From Streptomyces thermodiastaticus (GTDB lineage Bacteria > Actinomycetota > Actinomycetes > Streptomycetales > Streptomycetaceae), in the NCBI RefSeq assembly GCF_014656135.1, contig NZ_BNBV01000001.1, positions 186,001-250,000 on the forward strand: DNA of 64,000 nt, read 5' to 3'. The translations under genes were made by a program, and so were the position numbers. Positions 53,212 to 61,360 of the stretch are shown one piece after another. The notes beneath the pieces are model-generated. The model saw only the letters and a list, made by a program, of their open reading frames with translations, ran no database searches and was not told the DNA's origin. Every line of letters starts with the position of its first letter. Positions within the stretch are counted from its first letter, which is position 1.

Positions 53212-54285
53212 TCAGACGCGCGCCATCTCTTCCTTCAGCGCCGCGACGAAGGCGTCGACGTCGCTCTCCGTGGTGTCGAAGGAGCACATCCAGCGCACCA
53301 CGCCCTCGGTCTCGTCCCAGAAGTAGAACCGGAACCGTTTCTGCAGCCGCTCGCTCACCTCGTGCGGCAGCTTGGCGAAGACGCCGTTGGCCTGCACGGG
53401 GTAGAGGATCTCCACGCCGTGCACGGCGCGGACACCCTCCGCCAGCCGCTGCGCCATCCCGTTGGCGTGCCGCGCGTTGCGCAGCCACAGATCCTTGGCG
53501 AGCAGCGCCTCCAACTGCACCGACACGAAACGCATCTTGGAGGCGAGCTGCATGCTCATCTTGCGGATGTGCCTCATGCGGCGCACGGCGTCCTGGTTGA
53601 TGACGACGACCGCCTCGGCGAACAGGGCGCCGTTCTTCGTCCCGCCGAGCGAGAGGATGTCGACACCGGCCGCGTTGGTGAAGGCGCGCATCGGGACGTC
53701 CAGCGAGGCGGCCGCGTTGGCCAGCCGGGAGCCGTCGACGTGCACCGCCATCCCGCGCTCGTGGGCGTGCTCGCAGATCGCGCGGATCTCCTCGGGCGTG
53801 TAGACGGTCCCCAGCTCCGTGCTCTGAGTGATCGACACGACCTGCGGCATGGCCCGGTGCTCGTCCTCCCAGCCGTACGCCTGCCGGTCGATCAGCTCGG
53901 GTGTGAGCTTGCCGTCCGGGGTGGGCACGGTCAGCAGCTTCAGGCCGCCCATCCGCTCGGGCGCGCCGCCCTCGTCGACGTTGATGTGCGCGCTGTCGGC
54001 GCAGATCACCGCACCCCAGCGGTCGGTGACCGCCTGGAGCGCGACGACGTTGGCACCGGTGCCGTTGAACACCGGGTACGCCTCGGCGGTGGCGCCGAAG
54101 TGGCTGCGGACGACGCGCTGGAGGTGCGCGGTGTACTCGTCCTCCCCGTAGGCGACCTGGTGCCCGCCGTTGGCCACGGCCAGCGCGGCGAGCACCTCCG
54201 GATGGGCCCCGGCGTAGTTGTCGCTGGCGAAGCCGCGGACCTCGGGGTCGTGATGGCGGCGCGCGTCGGTCTTCGGGGGGTTCAC
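53212..54285 (-). CDS. Low-specificity threonine aldolase-family PLP enzyme
   Basis: A 357-residue fold-type I PLP enzyme. It has RGFASDNYAGAHPEVLAALA at the N terminus, GTGANVVALQA, SAHINVDEGGAPE, MAVHVDGSRLANAAASL and the PLP lysine in DILSLGGTKNGALFAEAVV (about residue 205). Members cleave threonine or allo-threonine to glycine and acetaldehyde. The GTG at 54285 is preferred: it overlaps the stop of the upstream SDR gene (GTGA) and GAGGAG lies just before it. This makes it the last gene of the DUF6421-SDR-aldolase group. Confidence 0.88.
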   Translation of the reverse strand: MNPPKTDARRHHDPEVRGFASDNYAGAHPEVLAALAVANGGHQVAYGEDEYTAHLQRVVRSHFGATAEAYPVFNGTGANVVALQAVTDRWGAVICADSAHINVDEGGAPERMGGLKLLTVPTPDGKLTPELIDRQAYGWEDEHRAMPQVVSITQSTELGTVYTPEEIRAICEHAHERGMAVHVDGSRLANAAASLDVPMRAFTNAAGVDILSLGGTKNGALFAEAVVVINQDAVRRMRHIRKMSMQLASKMRFVSVQLEALLAKDLWLRNARHANGMAQRLAEGVRAVHGVEILYPVQANGVFAKLPHEVSERLQKRFRFYFWDETEGVVRWMCSFDTTESDVDAFVAALKEEMARV

Positions 54286-55043
54286 GGCTCCTCGGTCAGC
54301 CACAGGCGTTTTCCGTTCACTTCCGCGGCGGGCCTGCTCCAGACGTCGACGACGGCCTCGGCCAGGTCCTTGACGTCCGTGAAGCCCGCGAACTTCGCGT
54401 TGGGGCGCTCGGCGCGCATCGCGTCGTGCACCAACGCCTTCACCACCAGGATGGCAGCCGCGGACGTCGGCCCTTCGGCGCCCTCCGCCTTTCCGGCCTT
54501 GCGGAAGTAGTCGGCCATGGCCAGCGTCCAGGCCTCGGCGGCGGCCTTGGCGGCGGCGTAGGCGGCGTTGCCCGCGGTGGGTCTGCTGGCCCCGGCGGCG
54601 CTGATCAGCACGTACCGGCCGCGCTCGCTGCGCTGCAGCGCCTCGTGGAAGGCCAGCGAGGTGTGCTGCACGGTGCGGACGAGCAGCAGCTCCAGGAAGT
54701 CCCAGTCGTCCAGGCTGGTCTTGGTGAAGGTCTCGCTGCCGCGCCAGCCGCCCACCAGGTGCACCAGGCCGTCGACACGGCCGAAGTCCCGCTCGATGTG
54801 GGCGGCCCAGTCACGGGCGGACTTCAGGTCGAGCAGGTCGACGACGTCCCCGATCACGGTCGCGCCGCCGCAGGCGTACCGGGCCGCGTCCACGGCCTGG
54901 GAGAGCCGCTCGGGGTCGTTGTCCGCGCCGACCACGGTGGCCCCCGCCTCGGCGAGCCGGAGCAGCGCCGCCCGGCCGGCGGGTCCGCCCGCGCCGGCCA
55001 CCGCGATCACCGCACCGCTCAGCGGCCCGTTGCCGTTCCTCAT
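54282..55043 (-). CDS. SDR-family NAD(P)-dependent oxidoreductase
   Basis: A 253-residue short-chain dehydrogenase. The cofactor loop is VAGAGGPAGRAALLRLAEAG (about residues 14-33), DNDPERL marks the acidic end of strand 2 (NAD preference likely), HLVGGWRGS replaces the usual NNAG, and the catalytic region is ISAAGASRPTAGNAAYAAAK with Tyr and Lys in YAAAK. The changed NNAG motif sets it apart from common SDRs. The substrate is unknown. It is translationally coupled to the threonine aldolase (4-bp overlap). The ATG at 55043 has AGGAGGGA upstream. Confidence 0.84.
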   Translation of the reverse strand: MRNGNGPLSGAVIAVAGAGGPAGRAALLRLAEAGATVVGADNDPERLSQAVDAARYACGGATVIGDVVDLLDLKSARDWAAHIERDFGRVDGLVHLVGGWRGSETFTKTSLDDWDFLELLLVRTVQHTSLAFHEALQRSERGRYVLISAAGASRPTAGNAAYAAAKAAAEAWTLAMADYFRKAGKAEGAEGPTSAAAILVVKALVHDAMRAERPNAKFAGFTDVKDLAEAVVDVWSRPAAEVNGKRLWLTEEP

Positions 55044-55078
55044 CGTTCCCTCCTGAGCACGCTTGTCGGTGCGCCCGC

Positions 55079-55198
55079 TCACGCGGCGCCCCGCTCGGCG
55101 CCGTGTGCCGTGATCTCCTCGGTGGAGGGAGCAGCCCTGCCTGCTTCAGGTTCCACCAGATCCTGCGTCGAATCGTCGATCACGCCGTAGATCTTCAT
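55079..55198 (-). CDS. Small protein, 39 residues
   Basis: From an ATG at 55198 a 39-residue acidic frame reads MKIYGVIDDSTQDLVEPEAG and RAAPSTEEITAHGAERGAA. It ends 35 bp before the SDR start on the same strand. The MKIYGVIDDSTQDLV start looks like a real N terminus, but the ribosome site is poor (CCTCCG only). I do not recognise a family. It could be a small gene of the operon or a gene remnant. Confidence 0.35.
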   Translation of the reverse strand: MKIYGVIDDSTQDLVEPEAGRAAPSTEEITAHGAERGAA

Positions 55199-55785
55199 CG
55201 GAGGCGGAGTGTATTCGCAAGATGCTTCGGTCAACTCGTGCGGACCTTCGCTTCGGAGGCGGTCGCGCTCACGCCGTGCGTGAACCGACGGCGGCCGGGC
55301 CGGACGACGATCCAGCCCCGCCCTCGCACTCGACGTGGTCATGCTCGTGCCACCCCTTGAGCCGGCCCAGCTTGTCCCGCAGCACCTGAGAGCACGCCCG
55401 GTCCACTGCCCGAAGCGTGCGTCCTCCTGCCAGGATGCCTGCGACTCGCATCCCCTGCTCGTCGGAGACGGCGAGCGGGGTCCTCACCGCGTGTTCGCGG
55501 TGCCGCTGCGGCTCGCGGCCTCGCAGGGGCTCGACCGCACCGGCGGTCACATCCTCGACGACACCGTGATGGCGGTCGGTGGCGACACATACGCCGAAGG
55601 CCGCGCCGTGTCCTCCTGCGACGGCTCCGGCATCGAGACTCCGACCAGATGACGACGTCGCACGGCGGCTGTGGCAGCCGACTGTCCGCAAGCCGCGACA
55701 CGCCGCGCCGCCCCCGCCTCGGGCGGGCCCCGCCTTCCGGTGAAGGCCCGCCCGGGCGGTCAGGACGTTCAGGCGGCCAGGACGT
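55199..55785. other. Gene-poor interval inside the DUF6421-SDR group
   Basis: These 587 bp separate DUF6421 from the small frame before the SDR gene. Open frames exist on both strands, but none has family-like sequence, a good start or a membrane or signal segment. Upstream and downstream genes run the same way, so this may be an insertion or a decayed gene. Confidence 0.35.
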
Positions 55786-57204
55786 TCAGGACGCCTTGCG
55801 GCCGGCGCCGTCCTGCTCGGAGTCCGGGGCGGTCGCGCGGATCCCCTTGGTCGACGCGATCACGTGCTTCAGCTTCCTGGACAGCGCCTCGTAGAACATG
55901 CTCAGCGGGAACTCGTCCGGGAGCACCTCGTCGACGAGCTTGCGCGGCGGCTGGGTCAGGTCCAGGGCGTCGGGGCCCTTGGCCCACACCGAGCCCGGGT
56001 GCGGGGCGAGGTAGCGGGAGACCAGCTCGTACCCGGCGAACCAGTGCACCAGCTTGGGACGGTCGATGCCGTCGCGGTACAGCCTCTCGATCTCCGCGCA
56101 CAGCTGGTTGGTGACCTGCGGGGCGCGCTCCCAGTCGATGGAGAGCTTGTTGTCCCGCCAGCGCACCACGTCGTGCTGGTGCAGGTAGGCGAAGAGCAGC
56201 TGGCCGCCCAGGCCGTCGTAGTTGCGCACCCGCTCACCGGTGACCGGGAAGCGGAACATCCGGTCGAAGAGCACCGCGTACTGCACGTCGCGCGCCTGCG
56301 GGACGCCCTCCTTGGCGAGCTGCACGGCCTCCTTGAAGGCGGTCAGATCGCAGCGCAGCTCCTCCAGGCCGTACATCCAGAACGGCTGGCGCTGCTTGAT
56401 CATGAACGGGTCGAAGGGCAGGTCGCCGTGGCTGTGGGTGCGGTCGTGGATCATGTCCCACAGCACGAAGGCCTCTTCGCAGCGCTTCTGGTCGTGGACC
56501 ATCGCGGCGATGTCCTCGGGCAGGTCGAGGCCCAGGATGCCGACGGCGGCGGCGGTGACCCGGCGGAAGCGGGCGGCCTCGCGGTCGCAGAAGATACCAC
56601 CCCAGGAGAAACGTTCCGGCGCCTCGCGGACGGCGACGGTCTCCGGGAACAGCACGGCGGAGTTGGTGTCGTAGCCGGCCGTGAAGTCCTCGAAGGTGAT
56701 GCCGCAGAACAGCGGGTTGTCGTAGCGGGTGCGCTCCAGCTCGGCCAGCCAGTCGGGCCAGACCATGCGCAGCACGACCGCCTCCAGGTTGCGGTCCGGG
56801 TTGCCGTTCTGCGTGTACATCGGGAAGACGACCAGGTGCTGCAGGCCGTCCACACGGTTGGCGGCCGGCTGGAAGGCGAGCAGCGAGTCGAGGAAGTCCG
56901 GGACCTGGAAGCCGCCGTCGGCCCAGCGGCGCAGGTCCTGCACGAGCGCCGTGTGGTAGGCGGCGTCGTACGGCAGCAGCGGCGACAGCTCCTCCACGGC
57001 GCCGATCACCCGGCGCACGGCCTCCTCGGCCTCCTGGCGGGCCGGAGCACCCTCCGCCTCGAAGTCGATCGAGCCGTCCTTGGACTGCCAGGGCCGGATG
57101 CGCTCCACGGCATCCTTGAGCACGGGCCATGCCGGGTGCTCGACCACCCTGACTTCCGGAGGATTCTTCTCCTCCGCACCCACCTGCACAAGAATTTCCG
57201 TCAT
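55786..57204 (-). CDS. DUF6421-family protein
   Basis: A 472-residue soluble protein that I recognise as DUF6421, a family found mainly in Streptomyces with unknown function. Features are a His-rich segment DMIHDRTHSHGDLPFDPFMI (about residues 250-270), which could bind metal, and FWMYGLEELRCDLTAFKEAV after it. There is no signal or membrane helix. The ATG at 57204 has GGAGGG 7 nt upstream; a TTG two codons earlier overlaps that site. It is the first gene of the group that continues with the SDR and the threonine aldolase. Confidence 0.82.
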   Translation of the reverse strand: MTEILVQVGAEEKNPPEVRVVEHPAWPVLKDAVERIRPWQSKDGSIDFEAEGAPARQEAEEAVRRVIGAVEELSPLLPYDAAYHTALVQDLRRWADGGFQVPDFLDSLLAFQPAANRVDGLQHLVVFPMYTQNGNPDRNLEAVVLRMVWPDWLAELERTRYDNPLFCGITFEDFTAGYDTNSAVLFPETVAVREAPERFSWGGIFCDREAARFRRVTAAAVGILGLDLPEDIAAMVHDQKRCEEAFVLWDMIHDRTHSHGDLPFDPFMIKQRQPFWMYGLEELRCDLTAFKEAVQLAKEGVPQARDVQYAVLFDRMFRFPVTGERVRNYDGLGGQLLFAYLHQHDVVRWRDNKLSIDWERAPQVTNQLCAEIERLYRDGIDRPKLVHWFAGYELVSRYLAPHPGSVWAKGPDALDLTQPPRKLVDEVLPDEFPLSMFYEALSRKLKHVIASTKGIRATAPDSEQDGAGRKAS

Positions 57205-57643
57205 GTCCAACCCTCCACAGGAGATGCTCTCGCACTGCGACCGTATACGCGCAACCTTTCTCTCAGCAAGGGCTTGATCAGAAAATCGTCCTGCGAATGG
57301 CCTTGACGACCGCCCATCTTCCCGCCACTCCCCCGAGCGACGCCCACCCGGACTAGCCCACTCGGGTGAGGGTCGGCCGCGTGTGCGGAGGCGGTCACCT
57401 GAGCCGGGCCCCCAGGGGCGGCGATACGCGCACCCGGGTCAACCGTCCGGAAGGCGCGCCCACCCCGGGGTGAGCTAGAAGCCGCCCGGGTCCTGGTGAG
57501 CCGGGCCATCACCCCGAGCACTTCGCGCAGTGCAGGGTCCGTCGCACTCCGTCACCGTTAGGCTGCGGCACTGCCGCGTGGACGACGAGGTCCCCGAGGT
57601 CCGCGTGCGTCACGAGCCGCCGTCGACGAAAGCGAGTTGAACC
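57205..57643. promoter_or_regulatory. Divergent region, DUF6421 / GDPD
   Basis: A 439-bp gap between divergent genes. The 80 bp next to the DUF6421 start are AT-richer (around 57255-57300, including TTGATCAGAAAATCG) and probably hold its promoter. No reading frame, repeat or hairpin with a U-tract stands out in the rest. Confidence 0.3.
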
Positions 57644-58327
57644 TTGAACTTCCTTACCATCGGTCACCGCGGAGTCATGGGTGTCGAGCCCGAGAACACC
57701 CTCCGGTCCTTCGTCGCCGCCGAGCGGGCCGGCCTCGACGCCATCGAGCTCGACCTGCATCTCAGCAAGGACGGCGCACTGGTCGTCATCCACGACGCGG
57801 AGGTGGACCGCACGACCGACGGCAGCGGCGCCGTCGCCGACAAGACGCTCGCCGAACTGCGCGCCCTGGACGCCGGGCGCGGCGAGCGGATCCCGGTGTT
57901 CGAAGAGGTGCTCGACGCGGTGCGGGCGCCGCTGCAGGCCGAGATCAAGGACGTGGCGGCGGCCGAGGCGCTGGCCGAGGTCATGCACCGCCGCGACCTG
58001 GTCTCCCGGGTGGAGGTGCTGTCGTTCCACGACGAGGCGCTCACCGAGATCGCCCGCCTGGTGCCCGGCGTGCGCACCGCGCTGGTCGCCGACCGCTACG
58101 GCACCGAGGTCGTCGGGCGGGCCCGCGCGGCCGGCGCCGGCACGCTGGTGCTCGACATCCGCCGGCTGACCCTGGAGATCGTCGAGGAGGCCCGTGCCGC
58201 GGACCTGCGCGTCATCGGCTGGGTGGTCAACACCCTGGACCAGCTGCGGCTGGCCCGGGCCTTCGAGCTGGACGGGGTGACCACCGACCAGCCGGAGATC
58301 AAGCGCACCAGCCGCTTCACGGCGTGA
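57644..58327 (+). CDS. Glycerophosphodiester phosphodiesterase
   Basis: A 227-residue GDPD TIM barrel that hydrolyses glycerophosphodiesters to glycerol-3-phosphate and an alcohol. The catalytic and metal residues are seen in IGHRGVMGVEPENTLRSF (His8-Arg9, Glu and Asn), ELDLHLSKDGALVVIHDAEV (Glu, Asp, second His) and LQAEIKD (Glu, Lys). It ends RVIGWVVNTLDQ and VTTDQPE. There is no signal peptide, so it is cytoplasmic. The start is a TTG at 57644; it is the only start that keeps the GHRG motif near the N terminus. Confidence 0.9.
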   Translation: MNFLTIGHRGVMGVEPENTLRSFVAAERAGLDAIELDLHLSKDGALVVIHDAEVDRTTDGSGAVADKTLAELRALDAGRGERIPVFEEVLDAVRAPLQAEIKDVAAAEALAEVMHRRDLVSRVEVLSFHDEALTEIARLVPGVRTALVADRYGTEVVGRARAAGAGTLVLDIRRLTLEIVEEARAADLRVIGWVVNTLDQLRLARAFELDGVTTDQPEIKRTSRFTA

Positions 58328-58438
58328 GGACCTCCGGCCGCCGCCCCGGTGTGAGCCCGATCGGCCGCCGCCGTCCCGGTGCACGACCCCACGGACGCCC
58401 TCCCCGTGCGAGGGCGTCCGGCCGCTTCCCGCCCGCCG

Positions 58439-58978
58439 TTACGCCAGCTCCTTGACGAGCAGCTCGAACTCCAGGTCGTCGCGGAGCGGGATGCCGAAGC
58501 GCTCGTCGCCGTACGGGAAGGGCGTCCTCTTGCCCGTGCGGCGGTAGCCACGGCGCTCGTACCAGGCGATCAGGTCCTCGCGCACGGAGATCACCGTCAT
58601 GTGCATCTCCCGCACACCCCACCTCAGCCGTGCCTGCCGCTCCGCCTCCGCGATGACGCGCTTGCCCAGACCTGTGCCCTGCAGAGCCGGACTGACAGCG
58701 AACATGCCGAAGTAGGCGTGGTCGCCGCGGTGTTCCAGCTGGCAGCAGGCGACCACCCGGCCGTCTCGCTCCACCGTGAGCACCGTGCTGCCGGGCGTCT
58801 CGATCGCGGCCCGCACACCCTCGGCGTCGGTGCGCTGCCCGTCGAGGATGTCCGCCTCGGTGGTCCACCCGGCCCGGCTGGCCTCCCCGCGGTACGCCGA
58901 CTCCACCAGCGCCACCAGGGTGTCGACGTCGGCAACGGTGGCGTCACGGAAGGTGAGGTCGGTGGCGGCGGTGTCCAT
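58439..58978 (-). CDS. GNAT-family N-acetyltransferase
   Basis: A 179-residue GNAT protein. TFRDATVADVDTLVALVESA at the N terminus, the acetyl-CoA loop AVSPALQGTGLGKRVIAEAE (about residues 93-112) and the C-terminal RREDLIAWYERRGYRRTGKR-type motif B (VREDLIAWYERRGYRRTG) are all in place. The acceptor substrate is unknown. Single gene, divergent from the VOC gene at 59212 with a 233-bp gap that shows nothing recognisable. Confidence 0.88.
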   Translation of the reverse strand: MDTAATDLTFRDATVADVDTLVALVESAYRGEASRAGWTTEADILDGQRTDAEGVRAAIETPGSTVLTVERDGRVVACCQLEHRGDHAYFGMFAVSPALQGTGLGKRVIAEAERQARLRWGVREMHMTVISVREDLIAWYERRGYRRTGKRTPFPYGDERFGIPLRDDLEFELLVKELA

Positions 58979-59211
58979 GGAACAGCCTTTCGGTCACTCG
59001 GGCGCTGGGCAGCACCGAGCCTAACCTCACCGCCCTGACCGGCCTTCCCGCGCCCCCTGGCGCGCGGCACCGCGCCTGTCCCTCGCGGGACGGACGAGAA
59101 GGCGTCCAGCCGCATACCCGGGCGGGCGCGCCGCCGCCGGTGGCGGCGCACGCGCCGGCGCCGCGCGCCGGTCCTCCCGCGGACGGCAGAACTGCCCCTA
59201 GGCTCCGCCGC

Positions 59212-59607
59212 ATGGTGCATGTTCTGAGCAGCCGGATCCTGCTGCAGCCCACCGACCCCGAGCGCTCCCGCGTCTTCTACGGCGAGCAGCTGGGCCTGCC
59301 CGTCTACCGCGAGTTCGGCACGGGTCCGGACCGCGGCACCGTCTACTTCCTCGGCGGCGGCTTCCTGGAGCTGTCGGGGCGCCGCGACGACGCCCCGCGC
59401 TCCCCCGCGGCACGGATCTGGCTCCAGGTCGCGGACGTGGCCGCGGCGCACGAGGAGCTGCGTGCCAAGGGCGTCGGGATCGTGCGGCCGCCGGTGCGGG
59501 AGCCGTGGGGGCTGATCGAGATGTGGATCGCCGATCCGGACGGTACGCCCCTCGTGCTGGTCGAGGTGCCGGCGGACCATCCGCTGCGGTTCCGGCCGGG
59601 CATCTAG
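59212..59607 (+). CDS. VOC-family (glyoxalase-like) protein
   Basis: A 131-residue single-module VOC protein. It shows paired beta-alpha-beta-beta-beta units: SSRILLQPTDPERSRVFYGE then GTVYFLGGGFLELSG, and ARIWLQVADVAAAHEELRAK then GLIEMWIADPDGTPLVLVEV. VOC proteins include glyoxalase I, bleomycin-binding proteins and dioxygenases; the activity here is unknown. Its last codons (FRPGI) are the first unit of a 19-bp tandem repeat that continues past the stop. Confidence 0.85.
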   Translation: MVHVLSSRILLQPTDPERSRVFYGEQLGLPVYREFGTGPDRGTVYFLGGGFLELSGRRDDAPRSPAARIWLQVADVAAAHEELRAKGVGIVRPPVREPWGLIEMWIADPDGTPLVLVEVPADHPLRFRPGI

Positions 59608-59662
59608 GTTCCGGCCGGGCATCGGAGTTCCGGCCGGGCATCGGAGTTCCGGCCGGGCGTCC
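59590..59662. repeat. 19-bp tandem repeat at the end of the VOC gene
   Basis: TTCCGGCCGGGCATCGGAG repeats at 59590-59608 (with TAG replacing GGA around the stop), 59609-59627, 59628-59646 and partially at 59647-59662. The first unit encodes the VOC C-terminal residues and stop; the others copy it outside the gene. Slipped-strand duplication is the likely origin. Confidence 0.8.
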
Positions 59663-59861
59663 AGGAACGTCCAGGGCATGCGGCGGGCGGCTTCCGAGGG
59701 CTCTGCCCCGCAGCGCGGACGGCGCCGGACGCGGGCTCCGCGGCGGGGCGCGGCCCGGTTCCGCGCGTGCACGGCGCAATTCCCGGCCAGACGATCTCCG
59801 CTGGCCACCGTCGGTGACGAAGGCTAGCGTTCCCGTGAGGGCGAGCTTGCCGGAGGATGCC

Positions 59862-60680
59862 ATGGAGTTCGACAAGCCGGTGATCGGCGGTCCCTGCTGG
59901 GCGGAACTGGGCGCCAGTGACCTGCGAGCCGCCAAACTGTTCTACGGGGAGGTGTTCGGCTGGCAGTGCGGCGAGCCGGATCCCCGGCCGGAACTGCGCG
60001 GCTACACCGTCGCACGCCTGGCGGACGCCGCGGTCGCCGGACTCGGCCCTCTCTACCGGCCCACCCAGCCGGTGGCCTGGAACGTGTCCTTCGCGGTGAG
60101 CGACGCCGACGCGGTCACGAACAAGGTGGTGCAGGCCGGCGGGACGGTGATCCGCGGGCCGATGGACATCTTCGACGAGGGCCGGCGGACCGTCGCCCTC
60201 GACCCGTCCGGCGCCGCCTTCCAGCTGTGGCAGGCCCGGGAGTTCGCCGGCGCCCAGGTGTTCAACCGGCCCGGTGCACTGGGCTGGGTCGAGCTGGCCA
60301 CCCGGGACGTCAAACGGGCCCGGGCCTTCTACGAGACGGTGTTCGGCTGGAGCGTCAACACCTCGGAGTGGTACACCCAATGGGGCATGCACGGCATGGA
60401 CTTCGGCGGCGTGACGGCGCTGCACCACCGCTTTCCCGTGGATGTGCCGCCGCACTGGCTGCCGTACTTCGCGGTGGAGGACGTCGACGCCACCACCGAG
60501 GTCGCCGTCCGGGCCGGCGGCCGCGCGCTGCAGGAGCCCACCAACGTCGAGGGCGGGCCGCGCCTCGCGGTGCTGCGGGACGGGCAGGGTGCCGCCTTCG
60601 GCATCTATCAGACGGAGGAAGAGCAGGACGAACAGGACGAGGCACAGCAGGAGGCCGGCACCGGGGAGCGGCACGGATAG
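59862..60680 (+). CDS. Two-module VOC-family protein
   Basis: A 272-residue protein with two tandem VOC modules. Module 1 begins GGPCWAELGASDLRAAKLFY (about residues 9-28) and module 2 GALGWVELATRDVKRARAFY (about 138-157), each with the typical GE/TVFGW segment. Such pairs are common in Streptomyces and are annotated as glyoxalase or hydroxylase-like, without proven substrate. The C-terminal 25 residues are Glu/Gln/Asp-rich. The ATG at 59862 has GGAGGA upstream. Convergent with the MarR gene. Confidence 0.86.
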   Translation: MEFDKPVIGGPCWAELGASDLRAAKLFYGEVFGWQCGEPDPRPELRGYTVARLADAAVAGLGPLYRPTQPVAWNVSFAVSDADAVTNKVVQAGGTVIRGPMDIFDEGRRTVALDPSGAAFQLWQAREFAGAQVFNRPGALGWVELATRDVKRARAFYETVFGWSVNTSEWYTQWGMHGMDFGGVTALHHRFPVDVPPHWLPYFAVEDVDATTEVAVRAGGRALQEPTNVEGGPRLAVLRDGQGAAFGIYQTEEEQDEQDEAQQEAGTGERHG

Positions 60681-60754
60681 GCCGTGTCCGCTCGGACCGG
60701 GCCGGACACGGGGTGCGGTCCGGCGGTCGGGCCGTGTCCGGATTCCCGGGCGGG

Positions 60755-61360
60755 TCAGAGCCGCAGCGCCCCGGCGCGGCCTTCCAGGCGGCCCAGCAGC
60801 TCGGACAGCAGCGCGGCCAGTTCGTCGCGGCCGTGGGAGGCCAGGCCGGCGAGGACGGACCGTTCGTAGGCGAGCTGCTCGGGCAGCAGTCCGTCCACGA
60901 GATCGCGTCCGGCGTCGGTCAGGCGGACGTGGGCGACCCGGCGGTCCCGGGTGTCGCCGCGGCGTTCCACCAGTCCGCGTTCGGTGAGCTGTTTGAGCCG
61001 TTTGGTGACCGCCGCTCCGGAGGAGAAGGTCTCCCGCGCCAGTTCCCCCGGGGTCAGTTCGTGTCCGGTGCGCCGCAGCGCGCCGAGCAGGTCGAACTCC
61101 GGACGGCTCAGACCCGCCCGGCGCAGCGGCGCGTCCTCGGCCTGCTGGAGCAGCGCGGCGCACCGGTTGATGCGTCCGATGATCTCCATGGGGGCGGTGT
61201 CCAGGTCGGGGTGGACGGCCCGCCACTGACGGACAACCGTGGCGACGGTGTCGTCGGGCCGGCCCTCCCTCTCCTCGGTCGCCGGTGAGCCCGGGGCTCC
61301 GACCGTCTCGTCCGCCCTGCCCGCCGTCGCGGATGCCTGCCGTCCGTCGCGTGCCGTCAT
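60755..61360 (-). CDS. MarR-family transcriptional regulator
   Basis: A 201-residue MarR repressor. After a 45-residue low-complexity leader the winged helix reads AGLSRPEFDLLGALRRTGHE then LTPGELARETFSSGAAVTKR, followed by the wing VERRGDTRDRRVAHVRLTDA. Its start overlaps the stop of the FUSC transporter gene (ATGA), so the two are translationally coupled with the regulator second. A TTTTAC-CA-GTAAAA palindrome upstream of the FUSC gene is its likely operator, giving autoregulation. The ligand may be the compound exported by the FUSC protein. Confidence 0.9.
   Translation of the reverse strand: MTARDGRQASATAGRADETVGAPGSPATEEREGRPDDTVATVVRQWRAVHPDLDTAPMEIIGRINRCAALLQQAEDAPLRRAGLSRPEFDLLGALRRTGHELTPGELARETFSSGAAVTKRLKQLTERGLVERRGDTRDRRVAHVRLTDAGRDLVDGLLPEQLAYERSVLAGLASHGRDELAALLSELLGRLEGRAGALRL

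Noticed and set aside
55269..55701. Open frames on both strands in the DUF6421-SDR interval
   Set aside because: Sequences such as EQGMRVAGILAGGRTLRAV look protein-like, but starts, ribosome sites and family resemblance are absent. I could not tell a decayed gene from chance.
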